From the NCBI RefSeq assembly GCF_022829345.1, contig NZ_JAKSXV010000062.1:1-41854 (forward strand): 41,854 nt of DNA. Reading direction: 5' to 3'. This DNA is from Methylobacterium sp. J-090 (GTDB lineage: Bacteria > Pseudomonadota > Alphaproteobacteria > Rhizobiales > Beijerinckiaceae). Position 1 is the first letter of the stretch, and the number at the start of each line of letters is the position of its first letter. Both the position numbers and the translations under genes were made by a program. This document shows positions 18,955-29,054 of this stretch, piece after piece. Below the pieces are notes generated by a model. It saw nothing but the letters and a program-made list of their open reading frames with translations, made no database searches and was not told the DNA's origin.

Positions 18955-19204
18955 AGGGACACTCACGATGTCGGCCAGTATTTCACGCTCCCGGGCGGAC
19001 ACAAGCGGCCGGCGGAACGGGGCGCGGGATAAGCGTCGCCATCGCGATTCCCCCTGGGCGTGTGGCCCGCGGGCGACCCCCCGGAACACCGGCGGCTCCC
19101 AGGGACGAACCATCGTGGGTGCGTCACGCCGTTGGCGGCGGGACACGATGCGTTAACCAAGGCGATCGAGGACGATGCGCCGGCCCCAAGCCAGGAAAGC
19201 CCGC
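18955..19204. other. Intergenic region between tolC and popZ
   Basis: With the popZ-proximal repeat this makes 357 bp without a gene. Small frames here are short and Arg-rich and look non-coding. A single gttaacca element at about 19152-19159 resembles half of a CtrA box (TTAA-N7-TTAAC), but the second half is absent. No certain promoter is seen. Confidence 0.4.
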
Positions 19205-20638
19205 TCAGCGTCCGTCGGGCGTCCGCACCCCGAACCACAGGTCCTTGACCTGATCGAAATGTTCCTTGGGGCTGTAGGTCGCCACCGGCAGCGCCGTGAA
19301 GCGCACGGTGAGGCGGCCGATGGTCTGGACCACGCCGTAGGAATTCACCACGCGGTCGCGTTGGGCCAGGATGAGGTTGACCCGCGAGTTCAGCAGTTCC
19401 TGCTGCGCGTTGAGGACGTCGAGGGTGGTGCGCTGGCCGACGCGGGCTTCCTCGCGCACGCCGTTGAGGGCCACCTCGTTGGCCTGGACCTGCGCCTGCG
19501 AGGCGATGACCTGGGCCTTCGAGGCTTCGAGCCGGCCCCACGCGGTGACGATGGCCGAGCGGATCTGATCGCGCACGTCCTCGACCTCGATCCGGCGCTG
19601 GCCCACGAGCTCCTTGGCCTGGCGGATCTGCGAGTAGGTCAGGCCGCCCTCGTAGAGCGGCACGGAGATGCGGCCGACGATCTGTGCGTTGAGGCTGCGG
19701 TCGCCGGGAAACTGACCGTCGAAGCGCTGCTGGACCGTGCCGGAGAGGCCCGCCGTCGGGGCAAGCTGACCCTCGAAGACCTTCACGCTGGCCTCGGCCA
19801 CGTCGACCGCATGCATCGCGGCCAGGATCTGGGGATGCTCCTTCAGACCGATGGTCACCGCGGCATCGAGGTTGGCCGGGACGTAGCGGTCGAGGGGGCG
19901 GCCGGGGGCGAGCTGGCGCGGCTCGACGCCGATGAAGCGGCGGTAGGTGCCGATGCTGGCGCGCAGGGTCGCCTCGGCGCCGCTCACTTCCGAGCGGGCG
20001 CCGGCAAGGCGCGCCTCGGCCTGGGCGACGTCGGTGCGGGTGACCTCGCCGACGTTGAAGCGGTCGCGCGTCTGGCGCAGCTGTTCTTCCAGCACCTCGA
20101 CGTTGTTGCGACGCAATTCGAGATTGGCCGTGTCGCTGAGCACGAACATGTAGGCCTGCGCCGCGCTGAACAGGGTGTTCATCTCGACGGCGCGCAGGGT
20201 CTCGCGCGTGCCGAGCACGTTCGACTCCGCCCGGCGGGTCTGGTTGTCCGTCTGAAAGCCGTTGAACAGCGTCTGGTTGACCGTAAGGGACGCTCCGCCC
20301 GGACGGGTCACGTTGTCGATGTTGAAACCCTGGACCCGGCCGTCGTTCCTGGCGATGCCGATATCGGCCGATCCGCTCACCGTCGGCCGGTAGCCGGACT
20401 TGGCCTGGGCCACGTTCTCGTCGACGCCGCGCAGGGCGGCGCGGTTGGAGTTCAGAGTCGGGTTCGCCGCGTAGGCGCGCGACAGGGCGCTCTCCAGCGT
20501 CTCGGCCTTGGCCGGATGCGCTGCAGCCAGCGCGAGGGCGACGATGCCGACGCACCGAAGCCCGTGGCGCGTCGCTGGTTTCCGTTCTCTCACGTTCATC
20601 AGCCCTTGCGGTTTCACGATGAACCGGTCAGCCGTCAT
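19205..20638 (-). CDS. tolC: TolC-family outer membrane channel of type I secretion/efflux
   Basis: An outer membrane factor of 477 aa (or 464 from the ATG at 20599, which has AAGGG just upstream). The signal peptide ends HPAKA, and the mature protein begins ETLESALSRAYAANPTLN, the standard TolC entry. Two internally repeated OEP modules follow (about 35-230 and 245-445), with coiled-coil helices such as LRRNNVEVLEEQLRQTRDRF and the VGEVTRTDVAQAEARL / VGQRTTLDVLNAQQELL pair that marks each repeat. It should act as the exit duct for type I secretion and RND or MFP efflux pumps. No partner genes are adjacent. It lies between pcm and popZ, a conserved alphaproteobacterial neighbourhood. Confidence 0.95.
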   Translation of the reverse strand: MTADRFIVKPQGLMNVRERKPATRHGLRCVGIVALALAAAHPAKAETLESALSRAYAANPTLNSNRAALRGVDENVAQAKSGYRPTVSGSADIGIARNDGRVQGFNIDNVTRPGGASLTVNQTLFNGFQTDNQTRRAESNVLGTRETLRAVEMNTLFSAAQAYMFVLSDTANLELRRNNVEVLEEQLRQTRDRFNVGEVTRTDVAQAEARLAGARSEVSGAEATLRASIGTYRRFIGVEPRQLAPGRPLDRYVPANLDAAVTIGLKEHPQILAAMHAVDVAEASVKVFEGQLAPTAGLSGTVQQRFDGQFPGDRSLNAQIVGRISVPLYEGGLTYSQIRQAKELVGQRRIEVEDVRDQIRSAIVTAWGRLEASKAQVIASQAQVQANEVALNGVREEARVGQRTTLDVLNAQQELLNSRVNLILAQRDRVVNSYGVVQTIGRLTVRFTALPVATYSPKEHFDQVKDLWFGVRTPDGR

Positions 20639-20793
20639 CTTGCGGCTTCGCGCATTCGCGCCATCCGGGTTGCCCGCCCATCGGCAAGTCTAGCCGAACT
20701 TGGCGGAGCGGGCACCGGGTTGGGGGCTGGCCGGGTGTGGAATGGACGGCAGTGCCGCAAAAAAGCGACACCAGCCGGTCGGTCCTTGGCAGA

Positions 20794-21453
20794 TCAGAAG
20801 GCGAAGTCGTTCGCCGCCGCGAAGGCGCCGAGCGCCGGAAGCGCCGCATCGAAGAGCGGGCGCGTGCCGAAGGCCTCGCCGGTTCGCACGAACAGCGTCG
20901 CCTTGGCGGCGCGGGGCGGGCCGAAGACGCAGACGAGGCGGCCGCCCTCCTTGAGCTGCTCGAGGAGCGCCTGCGGCCGGATCTCGACGCGGCCGTTGAC
21001 GAGGATCGCGTCGTAGGGGGCGGATGCCGGGGCGCCGGCCTCCAGGGGGGCCTCCACCACCTCGATGCCGGTGAGGTCGCCCAGGCGCTCGCGGGCGCCG
21101 GCCGCCAGGGTGGCGGAGGATTCCGTGGCGACCACGTGGGCGCCGAGGTGGCGCAGGATGGCGGCCGCGTAGCCGTAGCCGGTGCCGACGTCGAGGACCT
21201 TGGCGCCGGCCTCGAGGTCCAGGGCCTGGATCATCCGGGCGAGCATCATCGGGGCCGGCATGGCCCGAACGTCGCCGCCGCCGCCGTCGAGGCTCAGGGT
21301 CTGGTCGATATAGGCGAAATCCTCACGGCCGGGCGGCACGAAGCGCTCGCGGGCCACATCCTCGAACGCGTCGAGGACGGTGACGCTGTTCACGTCGAAG
21401 GTCCGCAACTGACAATCGACCATGAGGCGTCGCGCCTGCGCGTAATCGAGCAT
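20794..21453 (-). CDS. pcm: Protein-L-isoaspartate O-methyltransferase family
   Basis: A SAM-dependent methyltransferase of 219 aa. Motif I, VLDVGTGYGYAAAIL, is at 87-100, after the MPAPMMLARMIQALDL helix that precedes it in PCMT enzymes; an Asp/Asn loop (YDAILVNG) is at 147-154. Canonical enzymes repair isoaspartyl residues. In this alphaproteobacterial subgroup beside tolC, the substrate loop near residue 55 (TLSLDGGGGDVRAMP) deviates from the usual GxGQTISQP pattern, so activity on isoaspartate is less certain. The start ATG at 21453 matches the family N-terminus MLDYAQARRLMVDCQLR. Confidence 0.88.
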   Translation of the reverse strand: MLDYAQARRLMVDCQLRTFDVNSVTVLDAFEDVARERFVPPGREDFAYIDQTLSLDGGGGDVRAMPAPMMLARMIQALDLEAGAKVLDVGTGYGYAAAILRHLGAHVVATESSATLAAGARERLGDLTGIEVVEAPLEAGAPASAPYDAILVNGRVEIRPQALLEQLKEGGRLVCVFGPPRAAKATLFVRTGEAFGTRPLFDAALPALGAFAAANDFAF

Positions 21454-21673
21454 GGATGCGGTCTCTTCCTTCGACGGCGGCCCCGCGCCCGGCGCGGCCC
21501 TCCCCGGGGAGGTGCTTGCCCAGGAAAGGTGCTTGCGGCGGCGCTTGATGCTCGCGGGTTGTCGGGGATAGGGGTCGAAAACGCAAGGTTCCCGGGGCCG
21601 CCCTGCGCGCACCGGTCCCCACTGGGAGAATAGCGGGGACAGGTTCACCGATGGAACGAAACGGGGAAGGATT

Positions 21674-21747
21674 TGGAGGCCTCGCCCGGAATCGAACCGG
21701 GGTGCAAGGATTTGCAGTCCTCTGCGTAACCACTCCGCCACGAGGCC
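21674..21747 (-). tRNA. tRNA-Cys (GCA)
   Basis: Minus-strand cloverleaf with acceptor GGCCTCG pairing CGAGGCC, anticodon GCA in GACTGCAAATC, T-arm GGTTCGATTCC and an encoded 3' CCA (the tgg at 21674-21676). Without CCA it is 71 nt, the usual size. Confidence 0.96.
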
Positions 21748-22020
21748 TTCCCGCTCTGCCCCGACCTGCGAGGCGTCGACCCCGGCCGGGCGGTCCGTCC
21801 GGGGTGAGGGGTCTCTAGCAGAGGGTTGGGCCGATCGGCAACGGTGTTTTGCCGGCCAACGCGGGGTAAGTTGCGGGCGGGTGCCGGCGTGGTGAACTCG
21901 CCCTGTCTCGGCGCGCGTCCGCCGCCGCAGGGGCCGTTCGGTGAAATGCGACGGATTTGTCAAACGCCGGTCCCGGGGTCTTGCGTCCGGCATCGGCCCT
22001 GTGTAGAGACCCGGTCGCGG

Positions 22021-22096
22021 TCCCCGATAGCTCAGTTGGTAGAGCAAGCGACTGTTAATCGCTTTGTCGCAGGTTCGAGTCCTGCTCGGGGAGCCA
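22021..22096 (+). tRNA. tRNA-Asn (GTT), copy 1
   Basis: Acceptor TCCCCGA pairs TCGGGGA; anticodon GTT sits in GACTGTTAATC; T-arm AGGTTCGAGTCCT; encoded CCA at the 3' end. 76 nt. A leader motif, tgtgtagagacccgg, lies just upstream and recurs before copy 2. Confidence 0.97.
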
Positions 22097-22259
22097 ATCT
22101 CTTCTTTCGATCCTGTACGGTGCTTGCGGACGCAAGTGCAGGGTCGCGGTCCATGGGACCTTCGTTTCGTCCCGGGTTCAGCGCAGGTCTTGCGCGACCC
22201 GGGCGGTCATGCCGCTCCCTTGCACGCCCCGTCGGGCGTGTGTAGAGACCCGGCGGTGA

Positions 22260-22335
22260 TCCCCGATAGCTCAGCTGGTAGAGCAAGCGACTGTTAATCG
22301 CTTTGTCGCAGGTTCGAGTCCTGCTCGGGGAGCCA
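22260..22335 (+). tRNA. tRNA-Asn (GTT), copy 2
   Basis: Identical to copy 1 except for one base in the D-loop (tcagc in place of tcagt). It lies 163 bp downstream on the same strand, with the same tgtgtagagacccgg leader about 20 bp upstream, so both gene and promoter appear duplicated. Confidence 0.97.
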
Positions 22336-22497
22336 ATCCTTCGTCCGTGCCAGAGCCGGGTGCCGTCGGGCGCCGCGTGAGCCGGATGTCTCGATCCCCC
22401 GCCAGGCTGCCGTCCGTTCGCGACCTCGCGCGGATACCTTCTCAATCTCGCTCATTCCCCGGGCGCGTCGTTCAGGGCGCGTCGTGGCCACGCCATG

Positions 22498-22529
22498 AAA
22501 AACGCCGCGAACCTTTGGGGCCGCGGCGT
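22498..22529 (-). terminator. Rho-independent terminator of the 67-aa gene
   Basis: An 8-bp perfect stem (acgccgcg at 22502-22509 with cgcggcgt at 22522-22529) with a 12-nt loop is followed on the minus strand by TTTTT. It lies about 37 bp past the stop codon at 22567. Confidence 0.82.
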
Positions 22530-22566
22530 CGAGGAGGATTGATGGTGATCGTTCGGAAGCTTCGGC

Positions 22567-22770
22567 TTACCGGTCGCCGGCTCCGGAAAGCAGCTTCTCG
22601 ATCTGCTCCATGCCGTTGCCGTAGGCCTTGGCCTCGGTGGGCAGGCTGCGGTCGGACCGCTGCACCAGCTTGCCGTTCTTGCGAATGGCCCACTGGTAGG
22701 GAGCCCCCTCGGCCTTCGGCGGCACGATCTCGAGGGTGTAGGGATGGGTGTTGATGGTTGTCTCGCTCAT
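22567..22770 (-). CDS. Small protein of unknown function
   Basis: A soluble protein of 67 aa beginning MSETTINTHPYTLEIVPPK. The middle (YQWAIRKNGKLVQRSDRS) looks like two or three beta-strands, and the end (TEAKAYGNGMEQIEKLLSGAG) like one helix, a beta-beta-alpha layout resembling small DUF1508-type folds; that resemblance is weak. It has its own strong terminator, which supports it as a real gene. No function assigned. Confidence 0.72.
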   Translation of the reverse strand: MSETTINTHPYTLEIVPPKAEGAPYQWAIRKNGKLVQRSDRSLPTEAKAYGNGMEQIEKLLSGAGDR

Positions 22771-22937
22771 GGAGCCAGTATGCCACGGGCGAACGCCGCT
22801 CGCCAGACATGGGAGCGTTCAAGAAATCGATAAACCGACATTCTGGGCATTTTCCCGGGTCGAAACAGGCATTTTCGCGGGCGATCGCGTGGGTGACCGG
22901 TGCACGGCCGCCGTGGCCGGGGCAAAGCGGCGTCGTT

Positions 22938-23207
22938 TCAGCCCTTGATTCTCCCCGGAACATCGCCGGTGGCACCCGTTCCGGGCCGGACGCCGGACTC
23001 GGTGGGCGCCCCGTCCCGCGGGCTGGTGCGGTCGGCTTCCGCGGCGAGGGCCCGCGCCTGCCAGGAATCCCGCTCGGCCCTGGCTTCGATCAGGGCGGCT
23101 TCGGCCTTGTCGGCGCGGACCGTCTGCAGCTTGGCCAGGGCCTGCGCTCGTTCGCGCGCCCGGGTCTCGGCCGCCATCTGGACCTTGAGGTCCCTCGGCG
23201 TTCCCAT
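22938..23207 (-). CDS. Small coiled-coil protein of unknown function
   Basis: 89 aa from the ATG at 23207 (an extension to 23240 adds 11 residues without obvious merit). Residues 8-62 are highly charged and Ala-rich (ETRARERAQALAKL, EAALIEARAERDSW) and would form a single long coiled coil. The tail (about 65-89) is Gly/Pro-rich and disordered. It lies 72 bp past the livK stop with a hairpin between, so it is probably separate from the liv operon. No family recognised. Confidence 0.45.
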   Translation of the reverse strand: MGTPRDLKVQMAAETRARERAQALAKLQTVRADKAEAALIEARAERDSWQARALAAEADRTSPRDGAPTESGVRPGTGATGDVPGRIKG

Positions 23208-23241
23208 CGCGTGTCCCGTCTCCGCCGTGTCCTGCCTCACG

Positions 23242-23273
23242 CCGTCACCGGCCCCGCGCGGGGCCGGTGACGG
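23242..23273 (-). terminator. Long hairpin just after livK
   Basis: A perfect 14-bp inverted repeat (23242-23255 with 23260-23273) around a gcgc centre begins 6 bp after the livK stop codon. No T-run follows, so it may act as a processing or attenuation hairpin or as a terminator. Confidence 0.6.
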
Positions 23274-23279
23274 ACGCGC

Positions 23280-24404
23280 TCACTGGGCGACTTCGTTGCC
23301 GGCGTAGTTGATGGCGCCGTCAGGCCCCTTCTTCCAGACGTACATGACGTAGTCCGGCCGGGTGATGTCGCCCTTCTTGTCGTAGGCGATGTCGCCGATC
23401 ACCGTGTCGAAGGGCTTGCCCTGATGCAGGACGGCGGCGACCTTCTGGCCGTCGGAGGACTTGGCGGTCTCCATGGCCTGCTTCAGGATCTGCACGGCGG
23501 CGTAGGAATAGAGGGTGTAGCCCTCCGGGTCGAAGTTGATCGCCTTGAAGGCGTCCACCGTGGCCTTGGATTTCGGGTTCTTGCGGGCGTCGGGCGAGAA
23601 CGTCATCAGGGTGCCGTCGGAGCCGGGGCCGGCCACCTGCGCGAACTCGCGGTCGGCGATGCCGTCGCCGCCCATGAGGGGCGCGGCGAGGCCCTGGTCG
23701 CGCATCTGGCGGATCAGCAGGCCGGCCTCCGTGTAGAGGCCGCCGAAATAGACCACGTCGATGCCCGCCTGCTTGAGCTTCGATACGAGGGAGGAGAAGT
23801 CCTTCTCGCCGGGGTTGATGCCCTCGAAGATCACGTTGGTGCCGCCCTTGGCCTTCAGCGCCTTCAGGGTCTCGTCGGCGAGCCCGCGGCCGTAGGGCGT
23901 CTTGTCGTGCACGAAGGCGATCTTCTTGCCCTTGAACTTGTCGGCGAGGTAGGCGCCCGCCACCGCGCCCTGCTGGTCGTCGCGGCCGCAGGTGCGGAAC
24001 GTGTTCCAGTTGCCGCGTTCGGTGTACTTGATCGCCGTCGAGGCGGGGCTGATCTCGACGATGCCGGATTCCTGGAGGACGTCGGAGACCGGGATCGAGA
24101 CGCCGGAATTGAAGGCGCCGACCACGGCCTTCACGCCCTCGGAAGCGAACTTGTTGGCGACCGAGACGCCCTGCTTCGGATCGGAGGCGTCGTCGCCCAC
24201 CGTCATCACGAGCTTCTCGCCGTTCACGCCGCCGGCCTTGTTGATGTCGGCGATGGCCTGTTGCGCGCCGGTCTTGATCTGCGCGCCGAAGGCGGCGTTC
24301 GGCCCGGTGACGGGCACGACCACGCCGATCTTGATCTCCGCATGCGCTGCCGTCGCCGCGACCATCAGGCCGAGAGCGACGCCGACTGACAACACTGACT
24401 TCAT
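23280..24404 (-). CDS. livK: Branched-chain amino-acid ABC transporter substrate-binding protein
   Basis: A periplasmic binding protein of 374 aa (peripla_BP_6 type). The signal peptide covers residues 1-22 (ending TAAHA), and the mature protein starts EIKIGVVVPVTGPNAAFG, typical of Leu/Ile/Val-binding proteins. Other marks are KTGAQQAIADINKAGGVNG, the SGVSIPVSDVLQESG cleft loop and YTLYSYAAVQILKQA. It follows the small membrane protein gene at the end of the liv set. Ligand is inferred from family; related proteins bind amides, urea or other amino acids, so specificity is open. Confidence 0.93.
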   Translation of the reverse strand: MKSVLSVGVALGLMVAATAAHAEIKIGVVVPVTGPNAAFGAQIKTGAQQAIADINKAGGVNGEKLVMTVGDDASDPKQGVSVANKFASEGVKAVVGAFNSGVSIPVSDVLQESGIVEISPASTAIKYTERGNWNTFRTCGRDDQQGAVAGAYLADKFKGKKIAFVHDKTPYGRGLADETLKALKAKGGTNVIFEGINPGEKDFSSLVSKLKQAGIDVVYFGGLYTEAGLLIRQMRDQGLAAPLMGGDGIADREFAQVAGPGSDGTLMTFSPDARKNPKSKATVDAFKAINFDPEGYTLYSYAAVQILKQAMETAKSSDGQKVAAVLHQGKPFDTVIGDIAYDKKGDITRPDYVMYVWKKGPDGAINYAGNEVAQ

Positions 24405-24476
24405 GTTGGTTTCCCCTCTCGAAGCGTCGTGCCGCCCGGGAATCCCGTGACGGCAGGATCGCAGGACACGTGAATT

Positions 24477-24836
24477 CTAGGGCGCGGCCGGCCGGTCCCG
24501 CCAGCTCAGCGGACCGGTGCGTTCGTAGAGCCAGGCGTATTGCCGGGTCATCTGGCCGGCGCGGGTGAAGCGATAGGCGAAGGCGCCGACCGCCAGGACG
24601 ACCACGGCATCGACGGCGTAGGCCGGCCCGGAGAGCAGCGTTCCCTCGAACAGGGCGTAATGCAGGAACCGCGTCACGCCCGCGATGAGCAGAAGGGCCA
24701 GCGCGCAGTGCCAGAACGGGCGCCAGCCCCGCGCCATGCCGCTCCCGGTCATCCAGGCGGCCGAGCCCCCCATGGCCACGGTGACGAGGAGGAAGATTCC
24801 GAGTGTGGCGCCGTTCAACGCGAAGGTCTCCGGCAT
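24477..24836 (-). CDS. Small membrane protein in the liv operon
   Basis: 119 aa from the ATG at 24836 (a TTG at 24842 is also possible). Three hydrophobic segments are visible: about 8-30 (ATLGIFLLVTVAMGGSAAW), 38-58 and 66-86. The tail has conserved-looking aromatic and Arg residues (FTRAGQMTRQYAWLYER). I believe it belongs to a family catalogued as DUF6867 that accompanies liv transporters in Rhizobiales, but that label is from memory. It starts 2 bp after the livF stop, so it is an operon member between the ATPase and the binding protein. Role unknown; a modulatory subunit is possible. Confidence 0.75.
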   Translation of the reverse strand: MPETFALNGATLGIFLLVTVAMGGSAAWMTGSGMARGWRPFWHCALALLLIAGVTRFLHYALFEGTLLSGPAYAVDAVVVLAVGAFAYRFTRAGQMTRQYAWLYERTGPLSWRDRPAAP

Positions 24837-24838
24837 GC

Positions 24839-25617
<779 letters not shown>

Positions 25618-25621
<4 letters not shown>

Positions 25622-26553
25622 GCGGAAGTCCCCGTCAACCCGACTTCCGCTTCGACCGCTGCGACCTCCTCGTCGTCGACGCCGAGATAGGCGGCGATGA
25701 CGCGCGTGTCGTTGCGGATCGCGTCGGGTGTGCCGTCAGCGATCTTGATGCCGTAATCGAGCACCACGATGCGGTCGGAGATCTGCATCACGACCGACAT
25801 GTCGTGCTCGATGAGGAGCACCGAGGTGCCGAACTCGTCGCGGATGAGGCGCAGCAGGGTGTTGAGGTCGGCCGATTCGCGCGGGTTGAGGCCGGCGGCC
25901 GGCTCGTCGAGACAGAGCAGGACCGGCTCGGTGCACATGGCCCGGGCGATCTCCAGGCGGCGCTGGTCGCCGTAGGGCAGGTCGCCCGCCGGCTCGTCGG
26001 CCCGGTGGGTGAGGCCGATGCGCGCGATCCAGGCGGCGGCCTTCGCGATGGCCTCCTCTTGCGCCCTCCGGTAGCCCGGCAGGCCGAGGATGCCCGCGAG
26101 GCTGAAGGCCGAGGCCCGCATCAGGGGCTTGTGCATGGCGACCAGCAGGTTCTCCAGCACGGTCATCTGCGGGAACAGGCGGATGTTCTGGAAGGTGCGC
26201 GCGACCCGGGCCAGCCGGTTGACGTCGTGGCCGGGCAGGCGCTCCAGCAGGTAGGTCTCGCCGCCCTCTTGGCGCAGCCGGATCATCCCTTCGGTGGGTT
26301 TGTAGAAACCCGTGATGCAGTTGAAGACCGTGGTCTTGCCGGCGCCATTCGGGCCGATGAGGGCGGTGATGTCGCCGCGCCCGACCTTGAACGAGACGTC
26401 GCCGACGGCGGTGAGCCCGCCGAAGCGCATGGTGAGGTGATCGACGACCAGGATCGGGTCGGCCGGGCCGCCGGGCATGGCGGCGGGGGGCTCGTCCTGC
26501 AGGGTGGCGAGGCGGGCGAGGCCGGTGGCGTGAAGTCCGGTCACTTGCATCAT
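25618..26553 (-). CDS. livG: Branched-chain amino-acid ABC transporter ATP-binding protein LivG
   Basis: An ABC ATPase of 311 aa. Walker [11 protein letters not shown] at 67-76, the LivG-type [21 protein letters not shown] at 118-138, signature [14 protein letters not shown] at 192-205 (the YGxQRR form is typical of LivG), Walker [15 protein letters not shown] and the switch His in LLIEHDM. It carries an N-terminal extension of about 33 residues and an acidic C-terminal tail ([11 protein letters not shown]), both longer than in E. coli LivG. The ATG at 26553 overlaps the livM stop by 4 bp; a second ATG follows directly. Confidence 0.95.
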
Positions 26554-27926
26554 CGGGCGCGCGCTCCCAGGCGCACGGAGGGCGTGCGCTCGGAGATGAG
26601 CCCGCGCGGGCGCCAGACCATCATGGCCACCATGGCGAGGCCGAACAGCAGCAGGCGGTACTCGTTGGGGTCGAACCCCTCGCCGAACACGGCCTTGAGG
26701 AAGCCGAGGTTGCGCAGCAGTTCCGGCGCGCCCACCATGGCGATGGCGGCCACCGCGACGCCGAGCTGGCTGCCCATGCCGCCGAGCACGACGATGGCGA
26801 GGATGATGGCGCTCTCGAGGAAGTTGAAGCTCTCGGGGCTGACGAAGCCCTGACGCACGGCGAAGAACGACCCGGCGAAGCCCGCGAACATGGCGCCCAG
26901 CGCGAAGGCCGAGAGCTTGGTGATCGTGGTGTCGATCCCGAGCGACCGGCAGGCGATCTCGTCCTCGCGGAGCGCCTCCCAGGCGCGGCCGAGCGGCAGG
27001 CGGCGCATGCGCAGGGTGACGAGGTTGGTGACGAGCGCCAGCACGAGGATGAGGTAGTAGAGGAAGACCACCCGGTGCATCGGGTTGAAGGCGAGGCCGA
27101 ACACGCTGGCGAACCCGCCCTCCCCGGCCGTGAACGGAATCCCGAAGAAGCTGGCGCGCGGGATCGACGACAGGCCGGCGGACCCGCCGGAAAAGTCGAC
27201 CCAGTTGATGAGAACGAGCCTGATGATCTCCCCGAAGGCGAGCGTCACGATGGCGAGGTAGTCGCCGCGCAGGCGCAGGACGGGAAAGCCGAGCAGCACG
27301 CCGAAACCCGCCGCGAACAGGCCGGCGAGCGGCAGGCAGACCCAGAACGACAGGCCGAACACCGTCGACAGCAGGGCGTAGGAATAGGCGCCGACGGCGT
27401 AGAAGGCGACGTAGCCGAGGTCGAGGAGGCCGGCGAGGCCCACCACGATGTTGAGGCCCCAGCCGAGCATCACGTAGGTGAGGATGAGGATGCCGAGATC
27501 GATCCAGTAGCGCCCCTCCGACAGGCCGCCCGACCCGAGGGCGGCGAGCAGCGGCAGGGTCAGGGCGACCCCGAGGGTGAGCGGGCCGATGATCCGGCCC
27601 GGGCGTGCAAGGCGGGCGGGGGCCGTGGACTCCGCTTGCGCCAGGGTGCGGGCGTCGCGGCGGCGCGAGACTTCGCCCAGCACCAGGCGCTGGGCGAGGC
27701 GCAGGACGAACACGGCGGCGCACAGGCCCGCGACGAGGCCCCAGCGACCGGTCAGTCCGAGGCCGGTGCCCTGGCCAAGATCCGTGCGGTAGGCGACCAC
27801 GGGGATGCTCAGGCCCAGGGTCACCAGGGCGAAGAGGGCGGCATCCTTGATCATCTCGGGGAGGGCGGAGGTGGCGCGCGCGGCCACGGTCGGAGTCGCC
27901 CGTCCGATCGTCGAACCTTGAACCAC
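26550..27926 (-). CDS. livM: Branched-chain amino-acid ABC transporter permease LivM
   Basis: An inner-membrane permease of 458 aa, longer than the core family because of an N-terminal extension with two additional membrane segments (about 28-45 and 62-80), a form seen in E. coli LivM too. Core helices begin at about 110, with [25 protein letters not shown], and the conserved [23 protein letters not shown] EAA loop appears as [13 protein letters not shown]. The start is a GTG at 27926, 1 bp after the livH stop. Its stop overlaps livG. Confidence 0.94.
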   Translation of the reverse strand: MVQGSTIGRATPTVAARATSALPEMIKDAALFALVTLGLSIPVVAYRTDLGQGTGLGLTGRWGLVAGLCAAVFVLRLAQRLVLGEVSRRRDARTLAQAESTAPARLARPGRIIGPLTLGVALTLPLLAALGSGGLSEGRYWIDLGILILTYVMLGWGLNIVVGLAGLLDLGYVAFYAVGAYSYALLSTVFGLSFWVCLPLAGLFAAGFGVLLGFPVLRLRGDYLAIVTLAFGEIIRLVLINWVDFSGGSAGLSSIPRASFFGIPFTAGEGGFASVFGLAFNPMHRVVFLYYLILVLALVTNLVTLRMRRLPLGRAWEALREDEIACRSLGIDTTITKLSAFALGAMFAGFAGSFFAVRQGFVSPESFNFLESAIILAIVVLGGMGSQLGVAVAAIAMVGAPELLRNLGFLKAVFGEGFDPNEYRLLLFGLAMVAMMVWRPRGLISERTPSVRLGARAR

Positions 27927-27927
27927 G

Positions 27928-28845
27928 TCAGACCTTCTCCACTTCGGGGCGTCCGAGGATGCCGGACGGCTTGAAGATGAGCACCACGATCAGGATCAGG
28001 AACGCGGCCACATCCTTGTACTCGATGGAGAAGTAGGCCGACCAGAACGTCTCGATGAGGCCGATGATGAGGCCGCCGAGCACGGCACCCGGCAGGGAGC
28101 CGATGCCGCCGAGCACGGCGGCCGTGAACGCCTTCACGCCGGGCACGAACCCGTCCGAGAACGAGACCACCCCGTAATACAGGAGGTAGAGGGTGCCGGC
28201 GACGGCGGCGAGCGCGGCGCCGAGCACGAAGGTCAGCGAGATGGTGCGGTCGACGTTGATGCCGAGCAGGGCCGCCATGCGCCGGTCCTGCTCGCAGGCG
28301 CGCTGGGCCCGGCCGAAGGAGGTGCGCTGCACGAGGTACCAGAAGCCGGCGAGCAGGAGCGCCGTCGTCGTCATGATGATCGCCTGCTTGTAGGACAGGG
28401 TCACGGTGTACTGCTCGTTCTGGTAGAGGACGATCACGTCGCGCACCAGCGGCGGCACCGGCTTGTTGCGGGCGCCCTGCACCACCTGAACGAAGTTCGA
28501 CAGGAAGATCGACACGCCGATGGCCGAGATCAGCGGCGCCAGGCGGAACGAGCCGCGCAGGGGCCGGTAGGCCACCCGCTCGATGGCCCAGCCCCACAGG
28601 GCGGTGAGCACCATGGCGACGATCAGCACGATGAGGAAGACGAGGGCGACGGAGGTGAGCCCGAGCCAAGTCGTGAGAATGAGGAAGAAGATCAGCGCGA
28701 TGAAGGACGAGAGCATGAACACGTCGCCATGGGCGAAGTTCACCATGCCGATGATGCCGAACACCATGGTGTAGCCGAGGGCGATCAGGCCGTAGATCGA
28801 TCCAAGCGTCAGCCCGTTGATGAACTGCTGGGCGAAGAATTCCAT
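27928..28845 (-). CDS. livH: Branched-chain amino-acid ABC transporter permease LivH
   Basis: An inner-membrane permease of 305 aa with about eight helices. The start [20 protein letters not shown] is the canonical LivH N-terminus, so ATG 28845 is chosen over the longer frame. [20 protein letters not shown] and the EAA-like [20 protein letters not shown] loop are family marks. It is the first gene of the liv set, with the promoter expected in 28846-29003. Confidence 0.95.
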   Translation of the reverse strand: MEFFAQQFINGLTLGSIYGLIALGYTMVFGIIGMVNFAHGDVFMLSSFIALIFFLILTTWLGLTSVALVFLIVLIVAMVLTALWGWAIERVAYRPLRGSFRLAPLISAIGVSIFLSNFVQVVQGARNKPVPPLVRDVIVLYQNEQYTVTLSYKQAIIMTTTALLLAGFWYLVQRTSFGRAQRACEQDRRMAALLGINVDRTISLTFVLGAALAAVAGTLYLLYYGVVSFSDGFVPGVKAFTAAVLGGIGSLPGAVLGGLIIGLIETFWSAYFSIEYKDVAAFLILIVVLIFKPSGILGRPEVEKV

Positions 28846-29003
28846 GGGTGCCTTTTCCAGGACCGGGCGTCTTCGCGGGACCGATCGATGTGAACGGGCC
28901 GTCCTCGCGAATGGCGTGCCAGCTTGGCATGTTCCGAACAGGGGGCAACGGTCAATCCTCGCTGCCCGGTCGCGGTTCACGGTCGATGGCCTCTGAAACA
29001 CGA

Positions 29004-29032
29004 ACGGCCCGGCACGCGGGGTGCCGGGCCGT
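29004..29032 (-). terminator. Terminator hairpin of the lanmodulin-like gene
   Basis: A perfect 12-bp stem (29004-29015 with 29021-29032) with a 5-nt loop lies 22 bp past the stop codon at 29055. The following minus-strand bases (tcgtgttt) are only mildly T-rich. It separates this gene from livH. Confidence 0.75.
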
Positions 29033-29054
29033 CATCTGCGCGGTGCGCGCGATC

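Noticed and set aside
15455..18955. Long plus-strand open frame of 1166 codons opposite valS and popZ
   Set aside because: It is the antisense shadow of valS, popZ and their spacer in high-GC DNA; His/Val/Gly/Leu-rich with no domain.
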